From NCBI RefSeq assembly GCF_001854325.1, contig NZ_CP017755.1:434001-498000 (forward strand): a stretch of 64,000 bases of DNA, in the 5' to 3' direction. This DNA is from Cupriavidus malaysiensis (GTDB taxonomy: Bacteria > Pseudomonadota > Gammaproteobacteria > Burkholderiales > Burkholderiaceae). This document shows positions 1 through 9,039 of this stretch, in pieces (position 1 is the stretch's first letter; each line of letters starts with the position of its first letter). Under the pieces are notes generated by a model, which searched no databases, was not told the DNA's origin, and saw nothing but the letters and a program-made list of their open reading frames with translations. The position numbers were made by a program, and so were the translations under genes.

Positions 1-1373
1 GTGTCGCTTAACGCCAGATCGCTTTGCGCCTGGAAGAGAGCGCGCTGCGCGTCGAGCACCTCGCGAAAGTCGGCCAGGCCGCCCAGATACCGCCCTTGGG
101 CGAATGCGGCGGCTTGTCCTTCCATGTCGACGGTCCTGGCGAGAGCCGCCCGGCGCGCTTGCTCGTGCCGGTATCCGGCCATCGCGTTCTCCGCATCCTC
201 CATGCCTTGCAGGATCGCGCGGCGGTACACGATCAGCGCCTGCTGCTGCTGGGCGTCGCGCACCTCGATGGTGGCGACCACCTGTCCCCCTCGCAGGATG
301 GGCCAGGTGATCGACGGGCCGACCGACCACAGCACGCTGGCGCCGGAAAAGAGATTGCCTGCCGCCACACTGGCGAGCCCCACCGTGCCGAGCAGCGTGA
401 ACCTGGGATAGAGGTCCGCCTTGGCCATCCCCAGCCGCGCGCCGGCTGCAGCCACTGCGCGTTCAGCACTGCGGATGTCGGGGCGCTGGCGCAGCAGGTC
501 CGAGGGCAGGCCCAGCGCTGGCAGGGCTGGCGGGGCGGCCAGCGGCCGTTCCGTGCGCAACTCGTCCGCCAACGTACCGGGCGGCTCGCCGACCAGCACG
601 TCCAGGCGATAGAGTGCCTTCTTGTACGCCATATCGAGCGTGGGCAACCGGGCGGCTGTGCGTTCGACCTGAGCCTCGGCGCGGGCAGCGTCGAGGTCCG
701 CGGCCAGGCCGCCGGCGCGACGCGCGCGGATGAGCGCCAGCGTCTCCTGCTGGCTTGCCAGGCTCGCGCGGGCGATACCTCGTTGTGCCTCGATGCCGCG
801 CAGCTCGATGTAGTTTCTCGACACTTCCGCGAGCAACGAGAGAAGCAGGGCGCCACGGTCATAGGCAGCAGCATCGAGATCGGCCTGCGCCGCCTCGGTG
901 GCCCGGCGCGTGGCGCCGAACAGGTCGAGTTCCCACTTCGCATCGAAGCCGGCCTGGAACAGGTTCTCCGGCTGGCCCGGTGACTCGATCTCGCCATCCC
1001 GTTTCACGAGCAGCGGGTTCGGTGCGTTCTCGCTGTCCTGTTCGCGCCGCATGGAGGCTGCGGCGCCGATGGACGGGAGCCGCGCGGCGCCTGCGATCGT
1101 GCGCCTGGCACGCGCCTCGCGCAACCGTGCCTGGGCGAGCTGGAGATCCACGTTGGACTGCCGGGCGCGCTCGATCAGGTGGTCGAGCTCCTGGTCGTGG
1201 AACGTGGTCCACCAGGCCGCATCGGCCTGCGTGGCCGACGCGTGGCTATCGGGCGCCTCGTGCCAGTGTGCCGGCATGGCCGGCGCCGGCGGCGTGGGCA
1301 CGGCCGTCACCGCGCAGGCGGACAGGGCCGCGCACAACATCGCGGGAAGGCAGCGGCGGTGCCTGGCCATCAT
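1..1373 (-). CDS. NodT-family outer-membrane efflux lipoprotein, 3' end beyond window
   Basis: Reading leftwards from ATG at 1373, 457 codons are open up to the window edge, so only a short C-terminal piece is missing. The N-terminus is a lipoprotein signal with lipobox L17-S18-A19-C20. Family features follow: a WW motif near residue 50, helices rich in Q, A and R, and the DLYPRF block near residue 320 typical of TolC/NodT channels. The role is the outer-membrane duct of a tripartite exporter. The start codon overlaps the stop of the HlyD gene by 4 bp, so translation is coupled and the two are one operon with the ABC ATPase. The transported substrate cannot be told from the sequence. Confidence 0.9.
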   Translation of the reverse strand, partial: MMARHRRCLPAMLCAALSACAVTAVPTPPAPAMPAHWHEAPDSHASATQADAAWWTTFHDQELDHLIERARQSNVDLQLAQARLREARARRTIAGAARLPSIGAAASMRREQDSENAPNPLLVKRDGEIESPGQPENLFQAGFDAKWELDLFGATRRATEAAQADLDAAAYDRGALLLSLLAEVSRNYIELRGIEAQRGIARASLASQQETLALIRARRAGGLAADLDAARAEAQVERTAARLPTLDMAYKKALYRLDVLVGEPPGTLADELRTERPLAAPPALPALGLPSDLLRQRPDIRSAERAVAAAGARLGMAKADLYPRFTLLGTVGLASVAAGNLFSGASVLWSVGPSITWPILRGGQVVATIEVRDAQQQQALIVYRRAILQGMEDAENAMAGYRHEQARRAALARTVDMEGQAAAFAQGRYLGGLADFREVLDAQRALFQAQSDLALSD

Positions 1374-2290
1374 GATGCCGGCGCCCCCGGAGACGCCGTC
1401 CCGGACGCCTGGATGAACACATCGACCTGCTGGCCGACATAGGTGCCCGGCAGCGAGGCCGGGTCAAAGCTGTAGATGACCTGCAGCACGCGCGCGTCGG
1501 TCCGCTCCGTGCTGCGGCCGGTCAGCGTGGTCTTAGGCACGACGTATGGCTCGATTCGTTCGAACCGCAGCGCGGTGTGCAGGCCGGGATTGCCCCGGAC
1601 GAAGGCTTGCGCCGGCGCATCCGGCCGGACCCGCCCCGCATCGAACTCGTCGATGTCCACGCGCAGATAGAGCCGGGTGTCGTCGCCGAGCACGATCAGG
1701 GGCGCGGCCGGCGCTGCGTCCTGGGCGAACTCGCCCGGCCGCACGTTGACTTGCAGGACCTTTCCCGGCGTCAGTGCGCAGACCGTCCGGCGCTCGATGT
1801 CCAGCCGGATCTGTGCGATCCGGGCCCTGGCCCCGGCGAGAACGGCTGCGCTGATCGCCACGGCCGAGCGGCGGTTGCTCAGCTCCTCCACGCTGATGGC
1901 GCGCGGATCCGGAACACTCTCGGCCAGCCTGAGCAGCCCGCTGGCCTGCGCGGCCCTTGCCGCCGCCTCCTTCTCCGTGGCCAGCGCCGGGAGCAGCTGC
2001 GCTTGCAGATCGCGATCGTCGAGCTTGAAGAGCCGGTCACCCGCCTTCACACGGTCGCCCCATTTGACATAGATGTCGGTAACGATGCCGGGCACAGGCG
2101 TGCCGACGTCGATGTTGCCACCGTTCGCCTCGATGACGCCGGTCCCCGCCACCTGGGTGGCAAACGGTGCCCTGGCAGGCGGTACTGCCGGACCGTTGGG
2201 GACCGCCGGGCGGCTGTCGACGACGACGGCGATGACCGTGACGATCACCCCCGCCACGGCGAGTACCGGCAGCAGGTGCCTGCGGATCAT
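1370..2290 (-). CDS. HlyD-family periplasmic adaptor (membrane fusion protein)
   Basis: 306 aa. One N-terminal membrane anchor at about residues 5-25 is followed by a biotinyl-lipoyl-like segment (IDVGTPVPGIVTDIYV, then GDRVKAGDRLFKLDD), an alpha-helical hairpin at about 95-165, a second lipoyl half (GKVLQVNVRPGEFA) and a beta-barrel. This is the usual order of HlyD/DevB adaptors that join an inner-membrane pump to a TolC-type channel. It overlaps the ATPase gene upstream and the NodT gene downstream by 4 bp each. The closest architecture known to me is the DevBCA-type ABC exporter, but the FtsX-like permease of such systems is not in the visible part of the operon. Confidence 0.88.
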   Translation of the reverse strand: MIRRHLLPVLAVAGVIVTVIAVVVDSRPAVPNGPAVPPARAPFATQVAGTGVIEANGGNIDVGTPVPGIVTDIYVKWGDRVKAGDRLFKLDDRDLQAQLLPALATEKEAAARAAQASGLLRLAESVPDPRAISVEELSNRRSAVAISAAVLAGARARIAQIRLDIERRTVCALTPGKVLQVNVRPGEFAQDAAPAAPLIVLGDDTRLYLRVDIDEFDAGRVRPDAPAQAFVRGNPGLHTALRFERIEPYVVPKTTLTGRSTERTDARVLQVIYSFDPASLPGTYVGQQVDVFIQASGTASPGAPAS

Positions 2291-3039
2291 TGCAACGCTC
2301 CTGGTAGCGCCGGGCCATCGACACTGACGATCATGCCGTCGTCCAGGTACGCGATGCGGTCGGCAAACTCGAATATGCGGTTGTCGTGCGTGACGACGAT
2401 GAGGGAGCGCCCGGGCCGTCTTGCTTCATGCTGGAGCAAGGCCATGACGTGGTGCCCGGTAGCGTGGTCGAGATTGCTGGTCGGCTCATCGCAGACGATC
2501 AGCCTGGGCTCATGGATCAGCGCGCGGGCGATCGCGACGCGCTGTTGCTGGCCTCCGCTCAACTGTGCAGGCAGCGCATTCGCACGTTCATCCAAGCCGA
2601 CGGCTGCCAGCATGGCTTCCGCCTTGGCAACGGCCTCCTTGCGCAGCGTACCCCGGATCAACAGCGGCACCGCAACATTCTCGGCGACCGTGAGCGTCCG
2701 TAGCAGATTGAATGCCTGGAACACGAACCCGATGGACTCCCCTCGCAAGCGTGCGCGCTCATCCGGGCCGAGCTGCTGGAAATCATGGTCGAGGACCAGG
2801 CATTGCCCGGCGTCCCGATCGAGCATGCCGGCAATGATCGACAGCAGCGTGGTCTTGCCGCTGCCGGAAGGGCCGACCAGCATCAGCAGTTCGCCGTAGC
2901 GGATATCGAGGTCGATGCCACGCAGGGCTGGCGCCAGGGCATCGCCTGAGCCGAAAGCCTTCTTCAGGCCTCGGCAGCGCACCGCGACGTCGGCGTCATC
3001 CGACTTCGCTGGACGGGTTTCGTTAGGTTTCGTCGACAC
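2287..3039 (-). CDS. ABC exporter ATP-binding protein (LolD/DevA-like)
   Basis: About 250 aa from the GTG at 3039. Walker A is GPSGSGKT (residues 56-63), the ABC signature is LSGGQQQR, and Walker B is RLIVCDEPTSN. The SIGFVFQAFNLL Q-loop region matches the MacB/LolD/DevA group that energises FtsX-type permeases. I chose 3039 because the product then begins about 17 residues before the first beta-strand. An open frame continues upstream through a tandem repeat, but the residues it would add are low-complexity and not family-like. It is first of three tightly overlapping export genes and lies 157 bp after the sensor kinase gene. Confidence 0.88.
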   Translation of the reverse strand: MSTKPNETRPAKSDDADVAVRCRGLKKAFGSGDALAPALRGIDLDIRYGELLMLVGPSGSGKTTLLSIIAGMLDRDAGQCLVLDHDFQQLGPDERARLRGESIGFVFQAFNLLRTLTVAENVAVPLLIRGTLRKEAVAKAEAMLAAVGLDERANALPAQLSGGQQQRVAIARALIHEPRLIVCDEPTSNLDHATGHHVMALLQHEARRPGRSLIVVTHDNRIFEFADRIAYLDDGMIVSVDGPALPGALQ

Positions 3040-3068
3040 AACACATGGGGCAGGCGACCGGCGAACAG

Positions 3069-3122
3069 CAGGCGTGCAGGCGTGCAGGCGTGCAGGCGTG
3101 CAGGCGTGCAGGCGTGCAGGCG
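3069..3122. repeat. 8-bp tandem repeat, about 6.75 copies
   Basis: The unit CAGGCGTG is repeated perfectly six times (3069-3116) and then partly a seventh time to 3122. It lies between the stop of the sensor kinase gene (3197) and the GTG start of the ATPase gene (3039), in the leader of the export operon. Because 8 is not a multiple of 3, gain or loss of a unit would shift any frame reading through it; it would also change promoter or leader spacing. Confidence 0.95.
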
Positions 3123-3196
3123 GCACGATCCGATCGGTGCGCCGCCGACACGGCGGCACTTGGCCCCATGCTAAGCAAGCGGTTGTGAAGATTCTG

Positions 3197-4492
3197 TCAA
3201 GACGCGTCCGATGCTGGGGTGGGCGCGAAACGAAGTGACGCGCGCGTACCACGGCCGAGTTCGCTGTCCAGTTCGATCGCCCAGCCATACTGGTCGCAGA
3301 TCCGTTTCACGATCGCCAGTCCAATGCCGCAACCGCTTGCCCGGGCTTCTTCCGGCCCAGCCTGGTAGAGGCGCTCGAACACATGTGGCAAGGCCTGCGG
3401 GGAGATGCCCGCGCCGGTATCCTCGAGCGCCAGCCTGCCGTCCTCATAGCTGAAGCGGATGTGGCCCTGTGCCGTATGGCGCACCGCATTGTCGACCAGG
3501 TTCGAGAGCACGATGGCAAGGGCTGGACGATTCGCCGTGACATGCTGGCCAGGATCGATGTCGACCATTGCTTCGACATCTTTGGCGGCCAGGCTGTCAG
3601 CGAACGGCGCCAGCGCCGTCCGGGCCATGTCCGCCATATTCACAGGTTCCTGGTGCTCGGCCGACGCTTCTCTTGCCAGCATCAGCAGGGCTTCGATCAC
3701 CTCGCGCATCGTGTCGGCCGCGCGTTCGATCTGCTGCAACCGTACGCGGGACTTGCCGCGGATCGAATCGTCCTGATCGAGCAGTTCGCAGCCGGTCTTG
3801 ACGATGGTCAGCGGGGTGCGCAGTTCATGGCTGACGTTCCCGGTAAATGACTTCTCGCGCTCCACCATGCTGGACATGCGCTGGTGGTAGGCATTGAACG
3901 CGCTCGCCAGTTCGGCCACCTCGGCTTCGTCATACCGGCCGGGGTTGACCGACGCCGCATCGCCAAGGCGGAGCGCCTTGACCTGGCGGGCCAGCCCCCC
4001 CACCTGACGCACCAGCAGGCCCGATAGGGCATAAGCAAGCCAGATCGTCAGCAGGGCGAAGACGCCGGTGCCTGCCATGAGGGCGTTGATGACTTGCTTG
4101 AAGCGCTGCTCGTAGGCGCCGAAATCGTAGACCCGGTACAAGCGTGCGTTGCCGAACGGGGCGACCGCAACGTGGATTTCCTGGCCGCCGACGAGGATCT
4201 CATGCGTGCCGAGCGGAAGATCCTTCACCGCTGCCGGCAACACGACCGGCTGCCGGGCGCCGCCCGACACATAGCCATTCATGTGCCGATCGAAGGGCGG
4301 CAGCAGGGCCGGATCGCTGCGGTACGACTGCAGCAGGTTGCCGATGTCCTCCTGGATCAGCGCGTCGATCAGACGCTCCTCCTGTGCCTCCGCCAGCGTC
4401 TTGACGCCAAGCGCCTGGGCGATCAGCAGCAGGATCGTCACCGCCGAGAAGGCGAGCGCGACCTTGAAGCGCAGGCTATTCCGCATCGGCAC
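3197..4492 (-). CDS. two-component sensor histidine kinase
   Basis: 431 aa. TM1 at about residues 10-29, a periplasmic sensor of about 105 residues, TM2 at about 136-160, HAMP linker, then the phosphoacceptor H222 in NVSHELRTPL. The ATPase domain shows an N-box (NLVDNAVRHT), G1 box (DTGAGIS) and G2 box (GCGIGLAIVKRI). It autophosphorylates at the inner membrane and passes phosphate to the adjacent OmpR-type regulator, whose gene overlaps this one by 17 bp upstream. Its position directly before the efflux genes suggests that it controls them. The signal sensed is unknown. Confidence 0.92.
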   Translation of the reverse strand: MPMRNSLRFKVALAFSAVTILLLIAQALGVKTLAEAQEERLIDALIQEDIGNLLQSYRSDPALLPPFDRHMNGYVSGGARQPVVLPAAVKDLPLGTHEILVGGQEIHVAVAPFGNARLYRVYDFGAYEQRFKQVINALMAGTGVFALLTIWLAYALSGLLVRQVGGLARQVKALRLGDAASVNPGRYDEAEVAELASAFNAYHQRMSSMVEREKSFTGNVSHELRTPLTIVKTGCELLDQDDSIRGKSRVRLQQIERAADTMREVIEALLMLAREASAEHQEPVNMADMARTALAPFADSLAAKDVEAMVDIDPGQHVTANRPALAIVLSNLVDNAVRHTAQGHIRFSYEDGRLALEDTGAGISPQALPHVFERLYQAGPEEARASGCGIGLAIVKRICDQYGWAIELDSELGRGTRASLRFAPTPASDAS

Positions 4493-5165
4493 GGCCTGCG
4501 ACGAACCGGTATCCCAGGCCGTGCACGGTTTCGATGAGGTTCGTTTCGCCGGGGGCGGTCAGCGCACGGCGCAGCGTGTAGACGTGCGCCCGCAGCGTAT
4601 CGCTGTCGCCAAGTGCTTCGCCCCACACCTGTGTCTCGAGTTCGACCCGGCTGAAGACGCGAGCCGGCGACTGCATCAGGATACGCAACAGCTGCAGGCA
4701 TTTCGGCGGCAGCTTGAGCTGACGGCCGGCACGCATGACCGTCAACGTGGCCAGATCCAGGCGGACGTCCGCGCAGCACAAGATGCCCTGTGCGACCTGG
4801 CCCTTGTAGCGCTTGATCAGCGCGCCCAGGCGCGCGCCGACTTCCTTCAGCGAGAACGGCTTGACCAGGTAGTCGTCGGCGCCATGCGTGAATCCGCTGA
4901 GCTTGTCGTCGAGGGTATCCTTGGCGGTCAGCATCAGCACGGGCGTATCCCGGCGCGCTTCCTCGCGCAGCTTGCGGCACAGCGCCAGGCCATCCATGCC
5001 GGGCAGCGAGAGGTCGAGCAGGATGGCATCCCACGGCTGCGACAAGGCCAGCTGCAGGCCGGCGAGGCCGTTCGACGCCAGGTCGACTTCGTAGCCTGTG
5101 TGTTCGAGATAATCGTAGAGGTTGGCCGCAATGCCGGCGTCATCTTCGATAACGAGTATCCGCAT
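4476..5165 (-). CDS. OmpR/PhoB-family response regulator
   Basis: 229 aa from the ATG at 5165, which places the MRILVIEDD strand at the very N-terminus as in the family. Receiver residues are the E7-D8-D9 acidic cluster, phosphoacceptor D51 (AILLDLSLPG), T80 and K102 (LVKPF). The C-terminal half is a winged helix ending LIETVHGLGYRFV, the standard OmpR recognition and wing segment. It is a DNA-binding transcription factor activated by the kinase encoded next. The 17-bp overlap implies co-translation. Confidence 0.93.
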   Translation of the reverse strand: MRILVIEDDAGIAANLYDYLEHTGYEVDLASNGLAGLQLALSQPWDAILLDLSLPGMDGLALCRKLREEARRDTPVLMLTAKDTLDDKLSGFTHGADDYLVKPFSLKEVGARLGALIKRYKGQVAQGILCCADVRLDLATLTVMRAGRQLKLPPKCLQLLRILMQSPARVFSRVELETQVWGEALGDSDTLRAHVYTLRRALTAPGETNLIETVHGLGYRFVAGRADAE

Positions 5166-5294
5166 GCCGAGCGCTCCAGTAGTCCAAGCAGACCCGGATT
5201 GTGCCACCGCAGGCGGCGCGGGACGCAAGGCGTCGGCCCATGCGCTAAGCCGGCTTCCCGCAAGCAGCCGTCCGCGCACGTCGGCCAGAGAAGG

Positions 5295-6278
5295 TCAGAA
5301 CTCCATCAGGTCCTTGGCAACGACCACTTGTCCGGAGAAGGACTTCTTGACCTCGGCCGCATAGCGCTCGTAATCGTCATGCTCGTCGACGGTCGGCAAG
5401 AGGTGGGTCAATATCACCGTCCTGACCTTAGCGCGCGCCGCCATTTTCCCGACCTCATCCGGCGTCAGATGCTCCTCGACTTCATGCCGCATGAACGCGG
5501 CTTGTTGTTGCGCGGTCATGCTTTGCCAAGTCCCGTTCCGGATCAACACCTGCTTCACGTCTTCGCTGGAGCCGACCTCCGTGACGAGGGTATCGGCATT
5601 CCTTGCCAATTCGGTCACCGCGTCGCTGGGACCGGTGTCGCCAGTAAAGACGATGACGCGGTCGGGTGTCTGGAAGCGATAGGCATAGGATTTGTACTTG
5701 CCATAATATGGACTGCCCTCCGGGATATGGAAGTGCGTGTTCTCGACAGCGCTTACCTGGATGTTCTTGTCCTGGTAGACCACCCCTGGCGCAACATCAT
5801 GGCCGACGAAGACATCCTCGAGCGGCGTGCGTCTGCCTTCGGCCCAGCGGATTTCCGCATTCACCGTAAAGTACTGAATGGCGCCTTTCACCAGCGCGAC
5901 AGTCCCGGGCGGGCCATAGACGGCGATGGGATCGTGGCGCTGAAAATCCCATGCAACCGACATGAGGGTGCCCAACCCCGCAGTGTGGTCATCATGGCCG
6001 TGCGTGATGAATACCTGCCCGATCTGGCGGAAACTGGCTCCCGCCTGCGTCAACCGGCGCAGCACGCCATCGCCGGCGTCCACAAGATAGTACGTCCCGT
6101 CGACGATCCACAGATTTGACGACTGCGCCCGGTCCCTGGCGGGAATCGGCCCTCCGCGCGTACCTAGCGTGATGAGGTGCGTGCCGGTTCGCGTTTCCGT
6201 TACCTCACCGTCTGCCTGCCCTGGAGGGAGGACACCCAAGGCAACGACGCCAGCAAGCAACAGTCGATAGATTCGCAT
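5295..6278 (-). CDS. exported metallo-beta-lactamase-fold hydrolase
   Basis: 327 aa. The start at 6278 follows a GAGAGATGGAAA ribosome-binding region and gives a signal peptide (MRIYRLLLAGVVALG, likely cleavage after QADG). The metal site H93-x-H95-x-D97-H98 (THGHDDH) is intact, with later conserved D (FTGDTGPSD) and H (ILTHLLP) ligands. This resembles the periplasmic tRNase Z/arylsulfatase-like branch of the superfamily rather than true beta-lactamases. The natural substrate is not inferable. It stands alone, transcribed toward the two-component system with 130 bp between. Confidence 0.82.
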   Translation of the reverse strand: MRIYRLLLAGVVALGVLPPGQADGEVTETRTGTHLITLGTRGGPIPARDRAQSSNLWIVDGTYYLVDAGDGVLRRLTQAGASFRQIGQVFITHGHDDHTAGLGTLMSVAWDFQRHDPIAVYGPPGTVALVKGAIQYFTVNAEIRWAEGRRTPLEDVFVGHDVAPGVVYQDKNIQVSAVENTHFHIPEGSPYYGKYKSYAYRFQTPDRVIVFTGDTGPSDAVTELARNADTLVTEVGSSEDVKQVLIRNGTWQSMTAQQQAAFMRHEVEEHLTPDEVGKMAARAKVRTVILTHLLPTVDEHDDYERYAAEVKKSFSGQVVVAKDLMEF

Positions 6279-7036
6279 TTTCCATCTCTCCCAAAGACCA
6301 TGCCTCGGCGTCAATCCGCCCGACGGGAGAATGCGGCATCCCGCATGCCACCTGGGTACCGGGCGCCGATGATCGACATGGCGCTGCGGCGTGAAGCGAA
6401 GCCATAAGAGGCGTTTCATTTCTGACGCAGACCCGCCGCAGGGAAGACGACCGGCGCCTGCACGGCGGCGTTGACGAGACGGATCGCCGATGACTGACGG
6501 GCGCTGCCGGAAGAACCGAGGTTCGCGGTCGACCCGGAGTCGGGTTGCCGTCGAATTCACGGTTTTGACCAAGCAGAGACAGCCGCCGACGCTGTCTCCC
6601 GTGGTTCCGGTCTATTGGCTCGGCGCGGCATGCGCGGTGCGGCAAGCTCGGTGTGACCGCGCATACACCCCTCTCTCCGGGGACGAACGAAACGGAACGA
6701 GACGATCAGGTCGCGCGCCTCAGGAAGTCCGTGGCTGTCCCCATTTTCCTGGATTCAAGGTGGAGAGCGGCTGTTGGTCAAGAGGGACGCGGCGATGGAC
6801 GGTACGGCACACCTCGCGCGCGATCCGGGACGTCGACATGAGGCCGGATCAGCGCTGTAACAGAAGGAGACATTGTGCGCACCGCCCAGATGCCTCGTCG
6901 CCGTGCGACCGGCCTGCGGTGCCGGTTGGCTCGTTTCATGCATTGTGACAAGGCTCGGGCAATGCTGGCCAGGGATCCGGGCGGGCTTCCTCCGCCCGGC
7001 GGCGTCCGGCCGCTGTATGAAGCAAGGAGGGCTGTT
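6279..7036. other. intergenic region between divergent genes
   Basis: No convincing gene in about 760 bp. It must hold the promoters of the hydrolase (leftward) and the FAD oxidoreductase (rightward). AAGGAGA at 6864-6870 followed by GTG at 6875 would give an N-terminal extension of the oxidoreductase in frame, but the added residues are Arg-rich and not family-like. A hairpin with 8-bp arms (CCGGGCGG/CCGCCCGG, 6977-6999) lies in the probable leader of the oxidoreductase mRNA. Confidence 0.6.
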
Positions 7037-8431
7037 ATGCCTGCGATTCCGAATGACCGCGTTGACGCACTGCGTCAGAACCTGCGCGGCGCCGTCCTGA
7101 CCCCCACCGATGCCGGCTACGACGCCGCGCGCACGATCTGGAACGCCATGTGCGACAAGCGCCCCGCGCTGATGGTGCAGTGCGCCGGCGTGGCCGACGT
7201 GGTGGCGGCGGTGAACTTCGCCCGCGACAACGGCCTGCAGTTGGCCGTGCGCGGCGGCGGTCACAACATCGCCGGCAGCGCGCTCTGCGACGACGGACTG
7301 GTGATCGACTTCTCGCGCATGCGGTCCGTGCAGATCAACCTTGCCACCCGTCGCGCCTACGTCGAGCCGGGCGCCACCCTGGGCGACTTCGACCACGAGG
7401 CGCTGGCGGTCGGCCTGGCCACGCCGCTGGGCATCAACTCCACCACCGGCGTCGCCGGCCTGACGCTGGGCGGCGGCTTCGGCTGGCTCTCGCGCAAGTA
7501 CGGCATGACCGTCGACAACCTCGTCTCCTGCGACGTGGTGACGGCAGACGGCCAGCGCCTGCTTGCCAATCAAAAGGAACATCCGGACTTGTTCTGGGCG
7601 CTCCGTGGCGGCGGCGGCAATTTCGGCGTGGTGACACTGTTCGAATTCCGCTTGCACACGGTGGGGCCGGACGTGCTGGCCGGCCTGATCGTCTTCCCCG
7701 CCGACGAGGCCAAGTCGGTGCTGCGCAAGTACCGGGCCTTCGTCGACACCATGCCCGATGAGCTGAGCGTCTGGGTGGTGCTGCGCAAGGCGCCACCGCT
7801 GCCGTTCCTGCCGTCGTCCGTGCACGGCACCGACATCCTCGCGCTGCCGGTCTTCTACGCCGGCGACCCGGCCCAGGGGCAAGCGCTGCTCGCGCCCGTC
7901 CATGCCTTCGGCACGCCGTTGGGCGCCCACGTCGGCGTGATGCCCTACACCGCGTGGCAGAAGATGTTTGACCCGCTCCTCGGCCCCGGGGCGCGCAACT
8001 ACTGGAAGTCGCACAACTTCGCCACCTTGCCGGATGAGGCCATCGACGCCATGGTCGACTATGCCGCGCGCCTGCCGTCGCCGCTGACCGACATCTTCAT
8101 CGGCCTGATCGGCGGCCAGGCCAGCCGGGTCGCGCCCGACGCCATGGCCTACCACCACCGCGACGCCCGCTTCGTGATGAACGTGCATGCCCGCTGGGAA
8201 CGTCCCGACGAAGACCAGGCCTGCATCGCCTGGGCGCGCGACTTCTTCCGTGTCACCGAACCGTTCGCCTCCGGCAGCGTCTACGTCAATTTCCTGACCG
8301 AGGAGGAAGGCGGCCGCATCGGCGCGGCCTACGGGCCGAACTACGCGAGGCTCGCGCAGATCAAGCAGACCTACGACCCGCAGAACCTGTTCCGGGCGAA
8401 CCAGAACATCGCCCCGGCCAGCGGATCCTGA
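7037..8431 (+). CDS. FAD-linked oxidoreductase, berberine-bridge-enzyme type
   Basis: 464 aa from the ATG at 7037, placed 6 bp after an AAGGAGG ribosome-binding site. An N-terminal FAD_binding_4 (PCMH/VAO-type) domain contains RGGGHNIAG with H76, the usual covalent FAD-histidyl site. LRGGGGNFGVVT follows near residue 193 and the BBE C-terminal motif (YGPNYARLAQIKQTYDPQNLF) is at the end. The second flavin-linking cysteine of bicovalent members is not apparent. Such enzymes oxidise alcohols or sugars, passing electrons to oxygen or other acceptors. There is no operon partner, and the substrate is unknown. Confidence 0.9.
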   Translation: MPAIPNDRVDALRQNLRGAVLTPTDAGYDAARTIWNAMCDKRPALMVQCAGVADVVAAVNFARDNGLQLAVRGGGHNIAGSALCDDGLVIDFSRMRSVQINLATRRAYVEPGATLGDFDHEALAVGLATPLGINSTTGVAGLTLGGGFGWLSRKYGMTVDNLVSCDVVTADGQRLLANQKEHPDLFWALRGGGGNFGVVTLFEFRLHTVGPDVLAGLIVFPADEAKSVLRKYRAFVDTMPDELSVWVVLRKAPPLPFLPSSVHGTDILALPVFYAGDPAQGQALLAPVHAFGTPLGAHVGVMPYTAWQKMFDPLLGPGARNYWKSHNFATLPDEAIDAMVDYAARLPSPLTDIFIGLIGGQASRVAPDAMAYHHRDARFVMNVHARWERPDEDQACIAWARDFFRVTEPFASGSVYVNFLTEEEGGRIGAAYGPNYARLAQIKQTYDPQNLFRANQNIAPASGS

Positions 8432-8500
8432 GCCCCCGCTTCACCATGACCTGCTGCCGGGGGGAGGACCTCCCGAATGCCGGCGCGTCCGTGGGCCGTT

Positions 8501-8530
8501 CATCCTGACGCCGTCACTGCCGTCAGGATG
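8501..8530. terminator. perfect 10-bp hairpin between convergent genes
   Basis: CATCCTGACG (8501-8510) and CGTCAGGATG (8521-8530) form perfect arms with a 10-nt loop. It sits between the stop of the FAD oxidoreductase (8431) and that of the convergent lipoprotein gene (8632). There is no clear T-run on either side, so it may be a Rho-assisted or bidirectional terminator. Confidence 0.55.
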
Positions 8531-8631
8531 GCTCCCGGACGAAAGGCCGTCTTCCCATTCGCTTGGCAGGGCAGGGCAGGCTCCCGCGTCACCTCGCCAC
8601 CCCGCTCGCCACCGCGGATCGGCGATGCGTC

Positions 8632-9039
8632 CTAGTCCTGGCCCTCCCGACGATGAGGCAGTACGGTCAGGCCCGAAGTCCCGCTGGAGCCTGACTTGCG
8701 CTGGCTCCTGAGCACCCCGTTCTGGTCGAACTCGAACAGGACCGTGGACGACTGGATGTCGTTGCCGGAAAACAGCGGGCCGATGAGCGGAATCAGGCTC
8801 TCGGCGTGAGGCTTGGCGGTCGCAAACGAGTAGACCAGCACGGTCGAGCCGTCGCCCAGCGTCGCCTGGGACGTGGGCGTCCCGAGCTGGCCGGTGACGT
8901 CATCCAGGGTGGAGAAACCCGGGATGAAGTTCGCCAACTGCTCCGGCTCGACCTTGACGCCCGTCGTCGATACGCAAGCCGCCGACAGGCAGGCAAGCAT
9001 CAGTCCGCACACCACGCTTTTTGCGTGAACCCGGTTCAT
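8632..9039 (-). CDS. BamE/SmpA-like lipoprotein
   Basis: 135 aa from the ATG at 9039, with a lipoprotein signal (ACLSAAC, modified Cys at about residue 22). The mature part fits the small BamE-like fold, with IPGFSTLDDVTGQLGTPTSQATLGDG followed by a beta-strand pair (STVLVYSFA, VLFEFDQNGVLRSQ). BamE itself stabilises the outer-membrane assembly machine, but this is probably one of the many paralogues of unassigned role. A longer frame runs upstream but lacks any export signal, which is why the inner start is preferred. Confidence 0.7.
   Translation of the reverse strand: MNRVHAKSVVCGLMLACLSAACVSTTGVKVEPEQLANFIPGFSTLDDVTGQLGTPTSQATLGDGSTVLVYSFATAKPHAESLIPLIGPLFSGNDIQSSTVLFEFDQNGVLRSQRKSGSSGTSGLTVLPHRREGQD

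Noticed and set aside
1577..2899. Long plus-strand open frame of 440 codons
   Set aside because: It lies opposite the HlyD and ABC ATPase genes, which have full family motifs; high GC content produces such antisense frames.
3069..3122. CRISPR-like array
   Set aside because: Units are 8 bp with no spacers and there are no cas genes; it is a simple tandem repeat.
4281..6119. Plus-strand open frame of 612 codons
   Set aside because: It is antisense to the kinase, response regulator and metallo-hydrolase genes, and has no family motif.
6875..7036. GTG at 6875 with AAGGAGA as the start of the FAD oxidoreductase
   Set aside because: The added 54 residues are Arg-rich and unlike the family; ATG 7037 has a better AAGGAGG and gives the usual length. 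Kept as an alternative only.
6755..8188. Minus-strand open frame of 477 codons
   Set aside because: His/Gln/Arg-rich antisense of the FAD oxidoreductase; no recognised domain.
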